From: Hymenobacter nivis
GTDB lineage: Bacteria > Bacteroidota > Bacteroidia > Cytophagales > Hymenobacteraceae
Assembly: GCF_006439025.1 (NCBI RefSeq)
Contig: NZ_RCYZ01000005.1
Coordinates: 186,001-250,000 of the forward strand
DNA length: 64,000 nucleotides
Direction of reading: 5' to 3'
Shown: positions 15,863-24,546 of the stretch, in pieces
How positions within the stretch are numbered: position 1 is the stretch's first letter
Layout of the letters: each line of letters opens with the position of its first letter
Notes under the pieces: generated by a model
The model's input: only the letters and a program-made list of their open reading frames with translations
The model's database searches: none
What the model was told of the DNA's origin: nothing
Position numbers and translations under genes: made by a program

Positions 15863-16930
15863 ATGCCCCACGCTACTTACACGACCAACGATTTCCTGGC
15901 CGACGAATCCTTTCAGGCGTTCGTGGCGGCGAGTGACCCCGCGGCCGTGGCGTTCTGGCAGTCTTGGATAGCGCAGCACCCGGCTCAGGCGGCAGCGTTC
16001 CACGAAGCCGCGGCGGTGCTCCGGTTGCTGGCCACCAGCCGCGCCGCGCCCGCCCCGGCGTCTTTGAAACAAGCCGAAATAGCCAAGCTTTGGCACGCCA
16101 TGGAGCCGGTTGGGGCCCCTGCGGCGCGGCCGTTGCTGCGCAGCCACCGCGCCGCCCGCTCGCGGTGGTGGGCCGCAACGGCCTTAGCGGCTGTGGTGAT
16201 ATTGGTGGTGGCCGGCTTGGGATTTTGGCCGCGCCCCGCGGCGGCACCCGCCTGGGCGCGCTACGCCACGGCTGCCGGGCAGCACCGGCAAGTGGTGCTA
16301 CCCGACGGCTCCCGCGTGGTGCTGAACGGCAGCTCGGAATTGCGGCTGGCCGCTACTTGGCAACCAGGCCAGGCCCGCGAAGTGTGGCTCACGGGCGAGG
16401 CTTATTTTGATGTGCAACACACGGCCCCGGCGGCGCTGATGGCGGTGGCCAGGGCCCCGGCGCGGGTCAAGTTCACTGTGCACGCGGGGGCCCTCGACGT
16501 GGCCGTGCTCGGCACCCGGTTCGATGTGCTGAGCCGCGCCGGCACTACCAAAGTGGTGCTGAATAGTGGCCAGATTGAGCTGCGCCGCACGGCGGGCCCG
16601 CCCGAGCCGCTGCTGATGCAGCCCGGCGACCTGGTGGAGTTCGACGCTACCGCGCCCCGGGGGGCCCTGGCCAAGCGCGCCGTGCAACCCGCCTTCTACT
16701 CGGCCTGGACCAGCGGGCATCTCGACTTTAACGACACGCCGGTGGCGGAAATCATTGCCCTGCTGGAAGACACCTACGGGCTGCAAATCACGCTGGGCAA
16801 CCCCGCCCTGCGGCGGCAGAAGCTGACCGGGTCGGTACCCAACCGCGACGTGGACGTGCTCCTGGATGCGCTCGGCAAGTCGTTGGATGTCAAAGTACAC
16901 CGCGTTGGCAACCGCGTAAAACTTGATTGA
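15863..16930 (+). CDS. FecR-family anti-sigma factor
   Basis: This 355-residue inner-membrane protein has a cytoplasmic N-terminal helical domain (1-100) with FWQSWIAQHPAQAAAFHEA, one membrane helix (about 104-122), a periplasmic FecR domain (about 132-240, with QHRQVVLPDGSRVVLNGSSE) and a C-terminal DUF4974/STN-like domain (about 285-355, with LDFNDTPVAEIIALLEDTYG). It should sequester the sigma factor encoded just upstream and release it when the STN domain of the SusC protein downstream binds it. The start at 15863 excludes 40 atypical upstream residues. Confidence 0.9.
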   Translation: MPHATYTTNDFLADESFQAFVAASDPAAVAFWQSWIAQHPAQAAAFHEAAAVLRLLATSRAAPAPASLKQAEIAKLWHAMEPVGAPAARPLLRSHRAARSRWWAATALAAVVILVVAGLGFWPRPAAAPAWARYATAAGQHRQVVLPDGSRVVLNGSSELRLAATWQPGQAREVWLTGEAYFDVQHTAPAALMAVARAPARVKFTVHAGALDVAVLGTRFDVLSRAGTTKVVLNSGQIELRRTAGPPEPLLMQPGDLVEFDATAPRGALAKRAVQPAFYSAWTSGHLDFNDTPVAEIIALLEDTYGLQITLGNPALRRQKLTGSVPNRDVDVLLDALGKSLDVKVHRVGNRVKLD

Positions 16931-16970
16931 TTTTTGCGTAATTTTTCTTACCCTTTCCCCACTCCCGCCC

Positions 16971-19900
16971 ATGGTTCACTATACTCAATCGTTGAAGCTG
17001 CTGCCCCTGCTCCTGGCAGGGGGCCTGGCCGGCCGGGCGCAAAGCCCCGTGGTGGCCATGCTGCGGCCCGTGCAAAGCGCGCCGGCCCCGGAAGCCGCCC
17101 CTAGCCAGGCCCGGGCCCGGGGCACCTCGTTGGAAAGCCTGCTGCAAGCGCTGCAGAAAGAGCACCACGCGTTTTTCTTGTACCGCACTGAGCTGGTGCG
17201 CAACAAGTTCGTGGACCTCGACGCGCGCACTTTCCCCTCCTGGGAAGAGAAGCTGACTTACGCCGTGACGACGAGCGGCCTGCGGGTGGAGAAAACCGAC
17301 CGCAACGTGTACGTAATCTCGGGGCCCAAATTGCCGGGCCCCCAGTCGCAAACGATTGCAACTGGTGGGGGACCCAGCGCCCCGACCGAGGACGCGGCGG
17401 CCGCCAGCCCCGCCGCGGTGCCCGTAACCGGCCGCGTGACGCAGGCCAACGGCGAAGGTCTACCCGGGGTGACGGTGCTCGTGAAGGGCACCACCAACGG
17501 CGTATCGACCGACGTGAACGGCAACTTCACCCTCAGCCTGCCCGACGCCAACGCCACGCTGGTGATATCCGCCGTGGGCTTCGTGACGCAGGAAGTGCCG
17601 CTGCAAGGCCGCACGCAGCTGAACGTGGCATTGGTGACCGACGTGAAGGCCCTGGAGGAAGTGGTGGTGCTGGGCTACACCACCGAGCGCAAGGCCGACC
17701 TGACCGGCGCCGTGGCCCAGGTGAATCAGCGCGACATCAACGCGCTGCCGGTGACCGGCGTCGCGCAAATTTTGCAGGGCAAGGCGGCGGGCGTGGCCAT
17801 CACGGCGGCCACCGGGGCCCCGGGCGAGGCCATCGCCGTGCGCATCCGCGGGGTGGGCACCATCAACGACAACAACCCGCTCTACATCATCGACGGCGTG
17901 CCGACCAAGGACGGCATCAACCAGATTTCGCCCAACGACATCGAGAGCATCAACGTGCTGAAGGATGCCTCGTCGGCCGCCATTTACGGGGCCCGGGCCT
18001 CGAACGGGGTGGTGGTGGTGACCACCAAGCGCGGCAAATCGGGCAAGCCCCGCCTGAGCGTGAGCGCCTACAGCGGCGTGCAAACGGCCACCAACCTCAT
18101 CAAAATGGCCAACACCGACCAATACGTGGCGGCCTACAACTTAGCGGCTACCAACGACGGCCGGGCCACGATTCCCGCGTCGGTGGCGGCCACGCTGCCC
18201 AACGTGAACTGGCTGAAGGAGGTGCTGAAACCCGCCATGCAGCACAACGTGCAGATGGACGTGAGCGGCGGTGGCGAGAACTCGCAGTACATCGTGTCGG
18301 GCAGCTACTTGAAGCAAGACGGCCTGATAAACAACTCGTCCTACGACCGCTACAACCTGCGCACGGCGGTGAGCAGCTCGCTCTCGAAGTACGTGAAAAT
18401 TGGCACCAACGCCAACCTGTCGTACGCCAAAACCCGGCAGGTGGGCACCTCCGGCGACGGCTTCGGCGACGGCAACCCGGGGGCCAGCATCGTGCGCTTT
18501 GCCCTGTTCCGCACGCCAGGCACCCCGGTTTACAACGACCAGGGCCAGTTTGTGGACTTGCCCAAAGTGAATGGGCAGGATGCCTCGTCGTACCTCGGCG
18601 ACGGCATCAACCCGGTGGCGCTGGCCGACGCGGCCGACCGCAACTTCAACGCTTACTCGGTGCTGGGCAATGCCTACGTGGAGGTGACGCCGGTGGCGCA
18701 CCTGCGCATCCGGTCCGATTACGGCATTACCTTCCGCATCACCGATTACAAGCAGTTTTTCAAGACCTTCGGCATCGACCGCGCCTTGAACTCGCCGGCC
18801 CAGCTGGCGCAGTCCAACACCAACGAGTTCAACTTCAACTGGACCAACACGGCCGTGTACGACCTGGCGGTGGGCAAGCACAACTTTGCCATTCTGGTGG
18901 GCAGTGAGGCCATTAAGAACAACTCCCGGGGCATCTCGGCCTCGCGCCGCGGCTACGTGGACCAGTCGCCCACGTTCCAGTACCTCGACAGCGGCACGGG
19001 CATCCAGCAGAACGGCGGCGGCGAGGCGCACTCCACGCTCCTCTCGGGCTTCGGCCGGCTGACGTATGACTACGACGGGCGCTACCTGGCCACGGTGAAC
19101 TTCCGGCGCGACGGCTCCTCGCAGCTTTCGCCTGGCCTGAGGGCCCAAAACTTCGTGTCCGGCTCGTTGGGCTGGAACCTGGCGCAGGAAGAATTCATGC
19201 GCAACCTGGAAGGCATTTCGCTGCTCAAGGCGCGCGTGAGCGTGGGGCAGCTCGGCAACTCGGCCATCGGCAACTACCCCTACGCCTCGCTGGTGGGCAA
19301 CACCGGCTACTACCCGTTCGGGGGCGTGTCGACGCAGGCGCTGAGCATCGTGACCAAGGGCAACCCGGACATCCGCTGGGAAACCAGCACCCAAACCAAC
19401 TACGGCCTCGACCTGGGGCTGCTGAAGGGGGCCCTGCAATTGTCGGCCGACTACTTCGTAAAGAATACGTCGAACGTGCTGCTTTTCCTGCCGCAGCCCA
19501 GCAGCGCCGGCAACGGCGGCAACCCAGCCGTGAACGCCGGCAAAATCCAGAACCGCGGCTTTGAGCTGGAGGCCAGCTACCGCAACACGGTGGGCAAAAA
19601 CTGGACCTACGGCGTGAGCGGCAACCTGGCTACGCTGCGCAACGAAGTCGTTTCGCTGGGCAGCGCCTCGCCCATCGTGGGGGGCCGCATCGACAACAAC
19701 TACTACGCCACGCTAACCAATGTGGGCCAGCCGATTGGCTCCTTCTACCTGCTGCAAACGGAGGGCATTTTCCAGACCGCGCAGGAGGTGTTCACGCACG
19801 CCTACCAGGGCCCCGGCATCCAGCCGGGCGACGTGAAATTCAAGGACATCAGCGGGCCCGACGGGACGCCCGACGGCGTGATTGACGGCTACGACCGCAG

Positions 19901-20435
19901 CTTCGTGGGCAGCCCCATTCCGAAACTGACCTATGGCCTGACCGGCAACGTGAGCTTCAAGAACGTGGACCTGAGCGTATTCTTCCAGGGCGTGCAGGGC
20001 AACAAGCTGTATAACCAGGTGAACACCGACATTGAGGGCTTCTACCGCGCCTTCAACCTGACCGAGCGCGCGGCCACCAACTACTGGACCGGCCCAGGCA
20101 GCACCAACGAGTTCCCACGCCTGTCGTGGACCGGCGCCTCCAACAACAAGCAGCCCTCCGACCGCTTCCTGGAGGACGGCTCTTACCTGCGTCTCAAGAA
20201 CGTGCAGCTCGGCTACACGTTCGGCGAAAAGCTGCTGAGCCCCGTGAAAATTAGCTCGGTGCGCATTTACGCCAGCGTGCAGAACCTGCTGACCTTCACC
20301 AAGTACACCGGCCTCGACCCCGAGCAGGGCACCAACAGCAATTCGGCCGGCGACGGCGTGCGGGCCACGGGCATCGACTTTGGCACCTACCCCTCGGCGC
20401 GCACCTTCACGGTGGGCATCAACGCCGGCTTCTAA
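16971..20435 (+). CDS. SusC/RagA TonB-dependent receptor with N-terminal STN domain
   Basis: This 1154-residue outer-membrane importer has a signal peptide (1-23), an STN (secretin/TonB short N-terminal) domain (about 52-118), a carboxypeptidase-like regulatory domain (about 151-222, with GRVTQANGEGLPGVTVLVKG), a TonB-box-like VVVLGY (231-236), a plug domain (about 243-355) with NPLYIIDGVP and the SusC signature VLKDASSAAIYGARASNGVV, then the beta-barrel ending in GINAGF. The STN domain and the upstream sigma/FecR pair show it also signals substrate arrival. It partners the SusD protein that follows. The ATG at 16971 starts the signal peptide. Confidence 0.95.
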   Translation: MVHYTQSLKLLPLLLAGGLAGRAQSPVVAMLRPVQSAPAPEAAPSQARARGTSLESLLQALQKEHHAFFLYRTELVRNKFVDLDARTFPSWEEKLTYAVTTSGLRVEKTDRNVYVISGPKLPGPQSQTIATGGGPSAPTEDAAAASPAAVPVTGRVTQANGEGLPGVTVLVKGTTNGVSTDVNGNFTLSLPDANATLVISAVGFVTQEVPLQGRTQLNVALVTDVKALEEVVVLGYTTERKADLTGAVAQVNQRDINALPVTGVAQILQGKAAGVAITAATGAPGEAIAVRIRGVGTINDNNPLYIIDGVPTKDGINQISPNDIESINVLKDASSAAIYGARASNGVVVVTTKRGKSGKPRLSVSAYSGVQTATNLIKMANTDQYVAAYNLAATNDGRATIPASVAATLPNVNWLKEVLKPAMQHNVQMDVSGGGENSQYIVSGSYLKQDGLINNSSYDRYNLRTAVSSSLSKYVKIGTNANLSYAKTRQVGTSGDGFGDGNPGASIVRFALFRTPGTPVYNDQGQFVDLPKVNGQDASSYLGDGINPVALADAADRNFNAYSVLGNAYVEVTPVAHLRIRSDYGITFRITDYKQFFKTFGIDRALNSPAQLAQSNTNEFNFNWTNTAVYDLAVGKHNFAILVGSEAIKNNSRGISASRRGYVDQSPTFQYLDSGTGIQQNGGGEAHSTLLSGFGRLTYDYDGRYLATVNFRRDGSSQLSPGLRAQNFVSGSLGWNLAQEEFMRNLEGISLLKARVSVGQLGNSAIGNYPYASLVGNTGYYPFGGVSTQALSIVTKGNPDIRWETSTQTNYGLDLGLLKGALQLSADYFVKNTSNVLLFLPQPSSAGNGGNPAVNAGKIQNRGFELEASYRNTVGKNWTYGVSGNLATLRNEVVSLGSASPIVGGRIDNNYYATLTNVGQPIGSFYLLQTEGIFQTAQEVFTHAYQGPGIQPGDVKFKDISGPDGTPDGVIDGYDRSFVGSPIPKLTYGLTGNVSFKNVDLSVFFQGVQGNKLYNQVNTDIEGFYRAFNLTERAATNYWTGPGSTNEFPRLSWTGASNNKQPSDRFLEDGSYLRLKNVQLGYTFGEKLLSPVKISSVRIYASVQNLLTFTKYTGLDPEQGTNSNSAGDGVRATGIDFGTYPSARTFTVGINAGF

Positions 20436-20456
20436 CCGCTTCGCTCGCTGACTATC

Positions 20457-21953
20457 ATGAAAATCCAACCCACCGCCCTCCTGTTGGGGGCCCTATTATT
20501 TGGCACCGGCGGCTGCAAAACCTTCCTCGACCAGCCCGTGCTGGGGCAGTACGAAGCCGGCCAGTTCTTCACCTCCGACACCAACGCCATCCTGGCCGTG
20601 AACGCGGCCTACGTGCCCCTCTCGTTCCGCGACGCCTCGTCGAACGCGCTGTGGGTGCTCGGCGACGTGGCCTCCGACGACGCCGTGAAGGGCAGCAACC
20701 CCGGCGACCAGGCCGACTTCGAGAACATCGACATCTTCAACATCACGCCCATCAACGCGGCCGTGGAGGCCCAGTGGCGGCGCTACTACGACGGCGTGTT
20801 CAAGTGCAACGTGGTGCTCGACGGCCTGCCCGACGGCAACACCAGCATCACCGCCTCGGTGCGGCAGCAGGCGGTGGGGCAAGCGCAGTTTCTGCGGGCC
20901 TACTACTACTTCCAGCTGGCGGCGATTTACGGCAACGTGCCGCTGCGCCTGAAGGTGGAAACGCCCGAGGAATTGCAGAGCCCGGCCCTGCCCCAGGCCC
21001 AGATTTACGCCCAGGTGGAGGCCGACTGCCAGGCCGCGATGGCCGCCCTGCCCGCCACCTGGACCGGTGCCGACGTGGGCCGCGCCACCAAGGGCGCCGC
21101 CATGGCGCTGCTGGCCAAAACCTACCTCTTCGAGCAAAAGTGGGCCCTGGCCGCCACCACCGCCCAGGCCGTGGAAGCCTCGGGGACCTACAGCCTGCTG
21201 CCGGTGTTCGCCAACAACTTCCGGGCCGCCACCAAGAACAACGCGGAGGCCATCTTCTCGGTGCAGCACACGTCCGGCCTCAGCCCTAACCAGGGCAACA
21301 ACCTGAACCAGTGGTTTGCCCCGCGCCCGCAGAACGGCTACGGCTTCTTCTACCCCACGCAGAGCTTGGTGAACAACTACGAGCGCACCTCGGCCGGCGT
21401 CGTGGACCCGCGGCTCGATTACACGGTGGGCCGCAGCGGGCAGTCGTTTTTTGGCGTGCCGTTTGACCCCAGCTGGAGCAGCACGGGCTACGTGTCGAAG
21501 AAGCACTTGCAGCCGCTGACGGAGATTCCGACCACCACCAAGGGCGACGGCAACCTCAACTACCAGGCCATCCGCTACGCCGACGTGCTGCTGATGGACG
21601 CTGAGGCCTCGAACGAAGCCGGCAATAGCGCCAACGCCCTCAAGGCCCTCAACCAGGTGCGCAAGCGCGCCCGCGAGAGCTATATCTACGACACTACGCT
21701 GCCCAACGCGGGCACCGTGCCCACCGGCCTGCTGCCCGACGTGACCGTGACCGACCAAAGCCAGCTGCGCGACGCCATCCGGCGCGAGCGGCGCGCCGAG
21801 CTGGCGTTGGAGTTCCAGCGGTTTTTCGACATCACGCGCTACGGGCAGGCTTACGCCCAGCAGGCCCTGGCCGACCGGCCAAACTTCAACTACGCCCGCA
21901 ACCGCTTTTACCCCATCCCGCAGAGCGAGCGGGACACCAACAAAGGCCTGTAG
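20457..21953 (+). CDS. SusD/RagB nutrient-binding outer-membrane lipoprotein
   Basis: This 498-residue lipoprotein (Cys20 in FGTGGC) caps the SusC channel and binds the incoming glycan. It has the family pattern: N-terminal FLDQPVLGQYEAGQFFTSD, TPR-like helices (RQQAVGQAQFLRAYYYFQLA, then AMALLAKTYLFEQKWALA), and the C-terminal signature RKRARESYIYD, RRERRAELALEFQRFFDITR and FYPIPQSE. It starts 21 bases after susC and is clearly in the same operon. Substrate is not readable from sequence; the GH130 gene downstream suggests mannose-containing glycans. Confidence 0.95.
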   Translation: MKIQPTALLLGALLFGTGGCKTFLDQPVLGQYEAGQFFTSDTNAILAVNAAYVPLSFRDASSNALWVLGDVASDDAVKGSNPGDQADFENIDIFNITPINAAVEAQWRRYYDGVFKCNVVLDGLPDGNTSITASVRQQAVGQAQFLRAYYYFQLAAIYGNVPLRLKVETPEELQSPALPQAQIYAQVEADCQAAMAALPATWTGADVGRATKGAAMALLAKTYLFEQKWALAATTAQAVEASGTYSLLPVFANNFRAATKNNAEAIFSVQHTSGLSPNQGNNLNQWFAPRPQNGYGFFYPTQSLVNNYERTSAGVVDPRLDYTVGRSGQSFFGVPFDPSWSSTGYVSKKHLQPLTEIPTTTKGDGNLNYQAIRYADVLLMDAEASNEAGNSANALKALNQVRKRARESYIYDTTLPNAGTVPTGLLPDVTVTDQSQLRDAIRRERRAELALEFQRFFDITRYGQAYAQQALADRPNFNYARNRFYPIPQSERDTNKGL

Positions 21954-21988
21954 CCGCCACTCCCTCCCACCCAACTTTTCGCTAGGTT

Positions 21989-23068
21989 ATGCAAAGCTCT
22001 AGATTTTATTTATCCGCGCTGTCCGGGCTGCTGTTCGGGGCCCTAACCCTTGCCTCGTCGTGCTCTAAAGAGGACGACAACAACGCCCCCGCGGGCAACG
22101 TGGACAAGGCCCGGCTCTCGGCCCTGATTGATTCTGTGACCACCGGCTACAGCGCCGCCACGGAGGGCAACAAGCCCGGCAACTACGCGCCGGGCGCCAA
22201 GGCCTCCCTTAAAACGGCCCTCGACCTGTCCACCGTCACCAAGAACGACGCCAGCTACAACCAGGCCGCCGTAAATGCAACCGTTGCCAACCTGCGGCGC
22301 GCCGTGGCGGCATTTAAGTCGGCCCTGGTGCAGGAGGTATCGGTGGCCAACCTGGTGGCGCAGTGGAAGTTCAGTGGCAACGCCAACGACGCCACCGCCA
22401 ACGCCAACAACGGCGTGCTAAAGTCGGGCCCCACGGGCCCCGGCACGGCGCCCGGCGACGGCAACACGCTGCCCGTGCTGGTGGCCGACCGGTTTGGCCA
22501 AGCGGGCCAGGCCTACGAATTCAATAACGGCGCCTACATCGAGGTGCCCTACCAGGCCGCGCTCAACCCGCAGGCGCTCACCATCAGCCTGTGGTGCAAG
22601 CGCTTTGATGGCAACGATGCGAACTACCTGGTCTCGCTGAACCGCTGGCAGAGCTACAAATTCCAGTTGCAGGGCGCCGGCAAGCCTTTCCTCACCATCT
22701 CCACCACGGCGGGCACCGCCGACAAAGACGCCGACTCCGGCATCGTGCCCGTGAACGTCTGGACGCACGTAACCGTGTCTTACGCCGACGGCAACATGAA
22801 ATTCTACATCAATGGGGCCCTGGTGAAAACCTGGACCGACGTAAAGGGCCCCCTGAAAACCGCCCCGCAAGCCGTGCCGCTGAGCATCGGCCAGCAGCTG
22901 CCCAAAGACATCTACAACAGCGTACCCACCGGCGGCCAAGTAGCCACCTACTTTCAGTACTACGGCCCGGCTTATTTCAAGGGCCAAATGGACGACATCC
23001 GCTTCTACAACCGCGCCCTGACCGACGCCGAAGTGCAGTCCATTTTCACCATCGAAAAATCGCTGTAA
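21989..23068 (+). CDS. LamG (concanavalin A-like) surface lipoprotein in the SusE/F position
   Basis: This 359-residue lipoprotein (lipobox LASSC, Cys25) has a helical region (about 38-118) resembling FIVAR/DUF4972-type spacer repeats, then a Laminin-G-3 / concanavalin A-like jelly roll (about 125-355) with AYEFNNGAYIEVPYQAALNP, LTISLWCKRF, NVWTHVTVSYADGNMKFYIN and the typical end KGQMDDIRFYNRALTDAEVQ. It takes the place of SusE/SusF after SusD and probably binds glycan on the cell surface. A hairpin follows at 23074-23149. Confidence 0.85.
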   Translation: MQSSRFYLSALSGLLFGALTLASSCSKEDDNNAPAGNVDKARLSALIDSVTTGYSAATEGNKPGNYAPGAKASLKTALDLSTVTKNDASYNQAAVNATVANLRRAVAAFKSALVQEVSVANLVAQWKFSGNANDATANANNGVLKSGPTGPGTAPGDGNTLPVLVADRFGQAGQAYEFNNGAYIEVPYQAALNPQALTISLWCKRFDGNDANYLVSLNRWQSYKFQLQGAGKPFLTISTTAGTADKDADSGIVPVNVWTHVTVSYADGNMKFYINGALVKTWTDVKGPLKTAPQAVPLSIGQQLPKDIYNSVPTGGQVATYFQYYGPAYFKGQMDDIRFYNRALTDAEVQSIFTIEKSL

Positions 23069-23073
23069 CTGTG

Positions 23074-23149
23074 TGCCGCCAAGTTGCGCTTGGCCTTGCG
23101 CATGCTGCCCTGGGGCCCCTAAAGCAAGGCCAAGCGCAGCTTGGCGGTA
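23074..23149. repeat. 26-bp inverted repeat after the LamG gene
   Basis: Left arm 23074-23099 and right arm 23124-23149 match over 26 bases with two differences that keep G-U pairing. The repeat lies between the SusCD/LamG genes and the GH130 gene. It may attenuate transcription into the downstream genes or be a mobile REP-like element. Confidence 0.7.
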
Positions 23150-23186
23150 CAGTGCCGAAATACCTTAACATTCATCACTTCCCCGC

Positions 23187-24404
23187 ATGCGCATCTCCCC
23201 TTCCCACGCTCCTTTTCTCGCCAGTGTTGCCGCCCTGGCCCTGCTGGCCGGCTGCAACAGCTCGCCCAACACCGCCGCGGTGGCCACCACGCCCGGCGCC
23301 GGGGCCCCAACCGATACCGCCGCCGCTGGCAACGACAGCTGGGCCCTGCTGAACTTCACGAAAGTGGACAGCGCCAACCCCATCATGGGCCCCAGCGCGG
23401 TGGGCAAGTTCACCGACCCCATCCTGAAGCGCACCGTGCTGTGGGAAGAAAAGGACGTGTTCAACCCCGCCGTGGTGGTGCGCGACGGCAAGATTTACAT
23501 GCTGTACCGGGCTGAGAACAAGATTACTACCTTCGGCAAGGCTTCGCGCGTGGGCCTGGCCAGCAGCACCGACGGCGTCCACTTCAAGCGCGAGCCAGCG
23601 CCGGTGCTCTACCCCGCCAACGACGCCTACAAGCAGTACGAAACCGGCGGCACCGAGGACCCGCGCGTGGTGGAAGACGCCAAGGGCACCTACTACATGA
23701 CCTACACGGCCTACGACGGCAAGCTGGCCCGCCTGCACGTGGCCTCCTCGCCCGACCTGCGGCACTGGACGAAATACGGCAACGCCTTCGCCCAGGCCGG
23801 CGGCGGCAAGTACCTGGATAAGTGGAGCAAATCGGGCTCCATCGTGTCCACCTACGAGCCCGACGGGCGTATTGTGGCCACCAAAATCAAGGGCAAGTAC
23901 TGGATGTATTGGGGCGACGCCCAAATCTGGCTGGCCACGTCCGACGATCTGATTCACTGGACGCCGCTGGAGATGGCGCCCGGCGAGAAGCCGCCCGTGC
24001 CGCTGCGCGCCCAGGCCCTCACCCTGCCCAACCTGAAGGTGGTGCTGCCCACCCGCGCCGGCAAGTTCGACAGCGACCTGGTGGAATCGGGGCCCCCGGC
24101 CATGCTCACCGACCAGGGCATCCGCCTGATTTACAACAGCCGCAACGTGCCCGCCATCGGCGACAAGTCGCTGCCCGAGGGCACCTACACCGCCGCCCAG
24201 GCCCTATTCGACAAGAACGACCCCACCAAGCTGCTCCAGCGCACCGATACCTTCTTCATGCGCCCCGACAAGCCCTACGAGAAGACCGGCCAAGTCAACC
24301 AAGTGGTTTTCCTCGAAGGCCTGGCACGCTACAAATCCAACTGGTTCCTGTATTATGGCACCGCCGACTCGAAAATCGCCGTCGCCACCCGCCCGGTAGA
24401 ATAA
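23187..24404 (+). CDS. GH130-family glycosidase/phosphorylase lipoprotein
   Basis: This 405-residue protein has a lipobox (LLAGC, Cys23) and a five-bladed propeller-like fold with the GH130 markers VFNPAVVVRDGKIYMLYRAE, ASSTDGVHFKRE, GGTEDPRVV (Asp158, the family's general acid position) and a final WFLYYGTADSKIAVA. GH130 enzymes act on beta-mannosidic bonds, either by phosphorolysis (cytoplasmic) or, in some members, by hydrolysis outside the cytoplasm. A lipid anchor places this one outside the cytoplasm, where phosphorolysis is less useful, so beta-mannosidase activity is my inference. The neighbouring SusCD and FucP-type transporter support a glycan-use locus. Confidence 0.85.
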   Translation: MRISPSHAPFLASVAALALLAGCNSSPNTAAVATTPGAGAPTDTAAAGNDSWALLNFTKVDSANPIMGPSAVGKFTDPILKRTVLWEEKDVFNPAVVVRDGKIYMLYRAENKITTFGKASRVGLASSTDGVHFKREPAPVLYPANDAYKQYETGGTEDPRVVEDAKGTYYMTYTAYDGKLARLHVASSPDLRHWTKYGNAFAQAGGGKYLDKWSKSGSIVSTYEPDGRIVATKIKGKYWMYWGDAQIWLATSDDLIHWTPLEMAPGEKPPVPLRAQALTLPNLKVVLPTRAGKFDSDLVESGPPAMLTDQGIRLIYNSRNVPAIGDKSLPEGTYTAAQALFDKNDPTKLLQRTDTFFMRPDKPYEKTGQVNQVVFLEGLARYKSNWFLYYGTADSKIAVATRPVE

Positions 24405-24406
24405 GC

Positions 24407-24506
24407 TTGTAGCGTGGACTCTGCGAGTCCGCGTCGCTGCCCGGTCGCTGCCCTATAATCGGCAGGACGAAGCGAGCGACGCGGACTCGCAGCGTTCACG
24501 CTACAA
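24407..24506. repeat. 32-bp inverted repeat hairpin
   Basis: Left arm 24407-24438 (begins TTGTAGCGTGGACTCTGCGA) and right arm 24475-24506 are reverse complements except for three positions near the base. It lies just after the GH130 stop and before the sugar transporter. Its sequence is unlike the 9765 and 45992 hairpins, so it represents another family. Confidence 0.75.
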
Positions 24507-24546
24507 CTTAGGGCCCCAGATACCCAACCCCGATTCACCTTCCTTT

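Noticed and set aside
18141..19439. Minus-strand reading frame (432 codons) inside susC
   Set aside because: It is His/Val/Arg-rich without any motif, and the SusC protein on the other strand is continuous.
20496..21974. Minus-strand reading frame (492 codons) opposite susD
   Set aside because: Composition is that of antisense GC-rich coding DNA; SusD on the plus strand has all family signatures.
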